Shown: piece by piece, positions 63,016-64,000 of the stretch
Layout of the letters: every line of letters starts with the position of its first letter
Position numbering within the stretch: the stretch's first letter is position 1
Origin: Kangiella sp. HZ709
GTDB taxonomy: Bacteria > Pseudomonadota > Gammaproteobacteria > Enterobacterales > Kangiellaceae
Reading direction: 5' to 3'
Length of the DNA: 64,000 nucleotides
NCBI RefSeq assembly: GCF_009674675.1
Contig: NZ_WKJC01000001.1
Location: 937,031-1,001,030 of the forward strand
Made by a program: the position numbers and the translations under genes
Notes under the pieces: model-generated
What the model was told of the DNA's origin: nothing
What the model saw: only the letters and a program-made list of their open reading frames with translations
The model's database searches: none

Positions 63016-64000
63016 TTACAATATTATCCGTCGAATATCTTCTAACACTTTCGATAAATGCACGATAAACCTTGCGGCAACAGCGCCATCGATAACCCTA
63101 TGGTCATAAGATAATGACATAGGCAACATCATGCGCGGTTGAAATTCCTTACCATCCCATACCGGTTGCACCTTGTTTCTGGATAAACCCAAAATCGCTA
63201 CATCGGGCCAATTAACGATTGGGGTAAAGGCTGTGCCACCAATTCCACCCAAACTTGAAATGGTCATGGAGCTGCCTTGCATGTCTTTAGCGGTCAGTTT
63301 TTTATCGCGAGCTTTTGCGGACATTTCACCAAGTTCATTCGCTAACTCATAGACAGACTTTTTGTCCACATCACGAATTACCGGTACTACAAGCCCATCA
63401 GGGGTATCAACTGCCACGCCAATATTAAAGTACTTTTTCAAGACCAATGTTTCGCCGTCTGCCGCCAAGGAACTATTAAAGGTCGGAAAGTCCTTCAAGC
63501 TGGCAACTAATGCTTTCATGATAAACGCTAAAGGTGTTAAGCGTACACCAGATTGAGCTGCCTCTTCTTTCATCGATTTTCTAAATTTATCCAACTCAGT
63601 AATGTCCGCATCTTCATGCTGAGTGACATGCGGAATCAAATTCCAGTTACGCTGCAAAGTGACGCTGGAAATTTTTTGAATACGAGTTAACTGCGTCGTT
63701 TCCACTTCGCCAAACTTAGAAAAATCGATTTCAGGCAAATCAGGAGCCGCTTGCGCTGAACCAGCAGTGGCTTTTGGACGCGATAACTCAAACTTAATGA
63801 AAGCCTGAACGTCTTCTTTAAGAATGCGATTTTTCGGGCCTGTCCCGTTTACTTTGGATAAGTCAGCGCCAAACTCTCTTGCTAGCCTTCTTACCGCAGG
63901 ACTTGCATGAATAACGCCATCTTTTTTAGGCGCTTGAACTGGGTAATCTGATACTGGAGCTTTTGCCGGAGCTTTAGCGGGCTTTTCAGCCTTAGTTTGC
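63016..64000 (-). CDS. aceF: Dihydrolipoamide acetyltransferase, pyruvate dehydrogenase E2 (cut by window edge)
   Basis: The last 328 residues are in the window. From the edge: an Ala/Lys/Pro linker, the E3-binding domain (SPAVRRLAREFGADLSKVNG, about 63860-63915), another linker, and the acetyltransferase catalytic domain ending with MLPMSLSYDHRVIDGAVAAR with the catalytic His-x-x-x-Asp. The lipoyl domains and the start are beyond the edge. It is upstream of lpdA and probably downstream of aceE. Confidence 0.95.
   Translation of the reverse strand, partial: QTKAEKPAKAPAKAPVSDYPVQAPKKDGVIHASPAVRRLAREFGADLSKVNGTGPKNRILKEDVQAFIKFELSRPKATAGSAQAAPDLPEIDFSKFGEVETTQLTRIQKISSVTLQRNWNLIPHVTQHEDADITELDKFRKSMKEEAAQSGVRLTPLAFIMKALVASLKDFPTFNSSLAADGETLVLKKYFNIGVAVDTPDGLVVPVIRDVDKKSVYELANELGEMSAKARDKKLTAKDMQGSSMTISSLGGIGGTAFTPIVNWPDVAILGLSRNKVQPVWDGKEFQPRMMLPMSLSYDHRVIDGAVAARFIVHLSKVLEDIRRIIL

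Noticed and set aside
1-64000. CRISPR arrays, rRNA and tRNA genes, insertion sequences with transposase, prophage genes
   Set aside because: Looked for on both strands; none was recognised.

Overview
The window reads as a stretch of gammaproteobacterial chromosome, AT-rich, with almost every gene a housekeeping or envelope gene of that class. The order rpoE-rseA-rseC-mucD-lepA-lepB-rnc-era-recO next to divergent nadB, the divergent ygfZ / sdhE-ygfX pair, the fabA-fabB pair, prfB-lysS and the aceF-lpdA end of a pyruvate dehydrogenase operon are all typical. Many secreted peptidases (two DUF885 lipoproteins, an M13 lipoprotein, a DPP-IV-like S9 enzyme, a POT peptide transporter) suggest a marine, protein- and peptide-eating heterotroph, perhaps near Kangiellaceae. 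That family assignment is inference from gene content only.

Layout. 1-9.1 kb (minus strand): recO (cut by the window edge), era, rnc, a DUF4845 protein, lepB, lepA, then mucD, rseC, rseA and rpoE of the sigma-E envelope-stress system; no rseB is present. 9.2-12.7 kb: nadB, the sdhE/ygfX pair and ygfZ. 12.7-16.2 kb: a redoxin, a TetR regulator with a clear palindromic operator, and a DUF885 lipoprotein. 16.4-19.3 kb: a repeat-built exported beta-helix protein, then fabA-fabB with a FadR-like operator. 19.3-24.3 kb: an exported methyltransferase-like protein, small lipoproteins, lysS and prfB; prfB carries the programmed +1 frameshift, and a 126-bp palindromic element lies between the two.

25.2-26.85 kb is the most unusual part: three short genes, all on the plus strand, each ending in an integron attC-like site. 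The core site that opens each cassette is the exact reverse complement of the core in that cassette's own attC, which is the signature of integron gene cassettes. No integrase gene is in the window, so this is a small CALIN-type array (attC cluster lacking an integron integrase). One cassette encodes an exported DUF4262 protein; the other two products are unrecognised.

26.8-30.4 kb: a hotdog thioesterase and a second redoxin plus DUF885 pair that mirrors the one at 12.7-16.2 kb. 30.4-39.1 kb: one tight minus-strand run encoding AlkB, a YhdH-type reductase, an AddAB-like helicase/nuclease pair, a GNAT acetyltransferase and a cupin. 39.1-49.9 kb: POT transporter, an NTF2-like protein, queF, rlmM, a methyltransferase, a SpmA-SpmB fusion, a DUF11 surface protein that ends abruptly, ttcA and a thioesterase. 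50-64 kb: M13 peptidase, a sorbosone-dehydrogenase-like protein, two tandem membrane TPR paralogues, a DPP-IV-like peptidase, an EamA transporter, lpdA and aceF (cut by the edge). I saw no rRNA, tRNA or CRISPR array.
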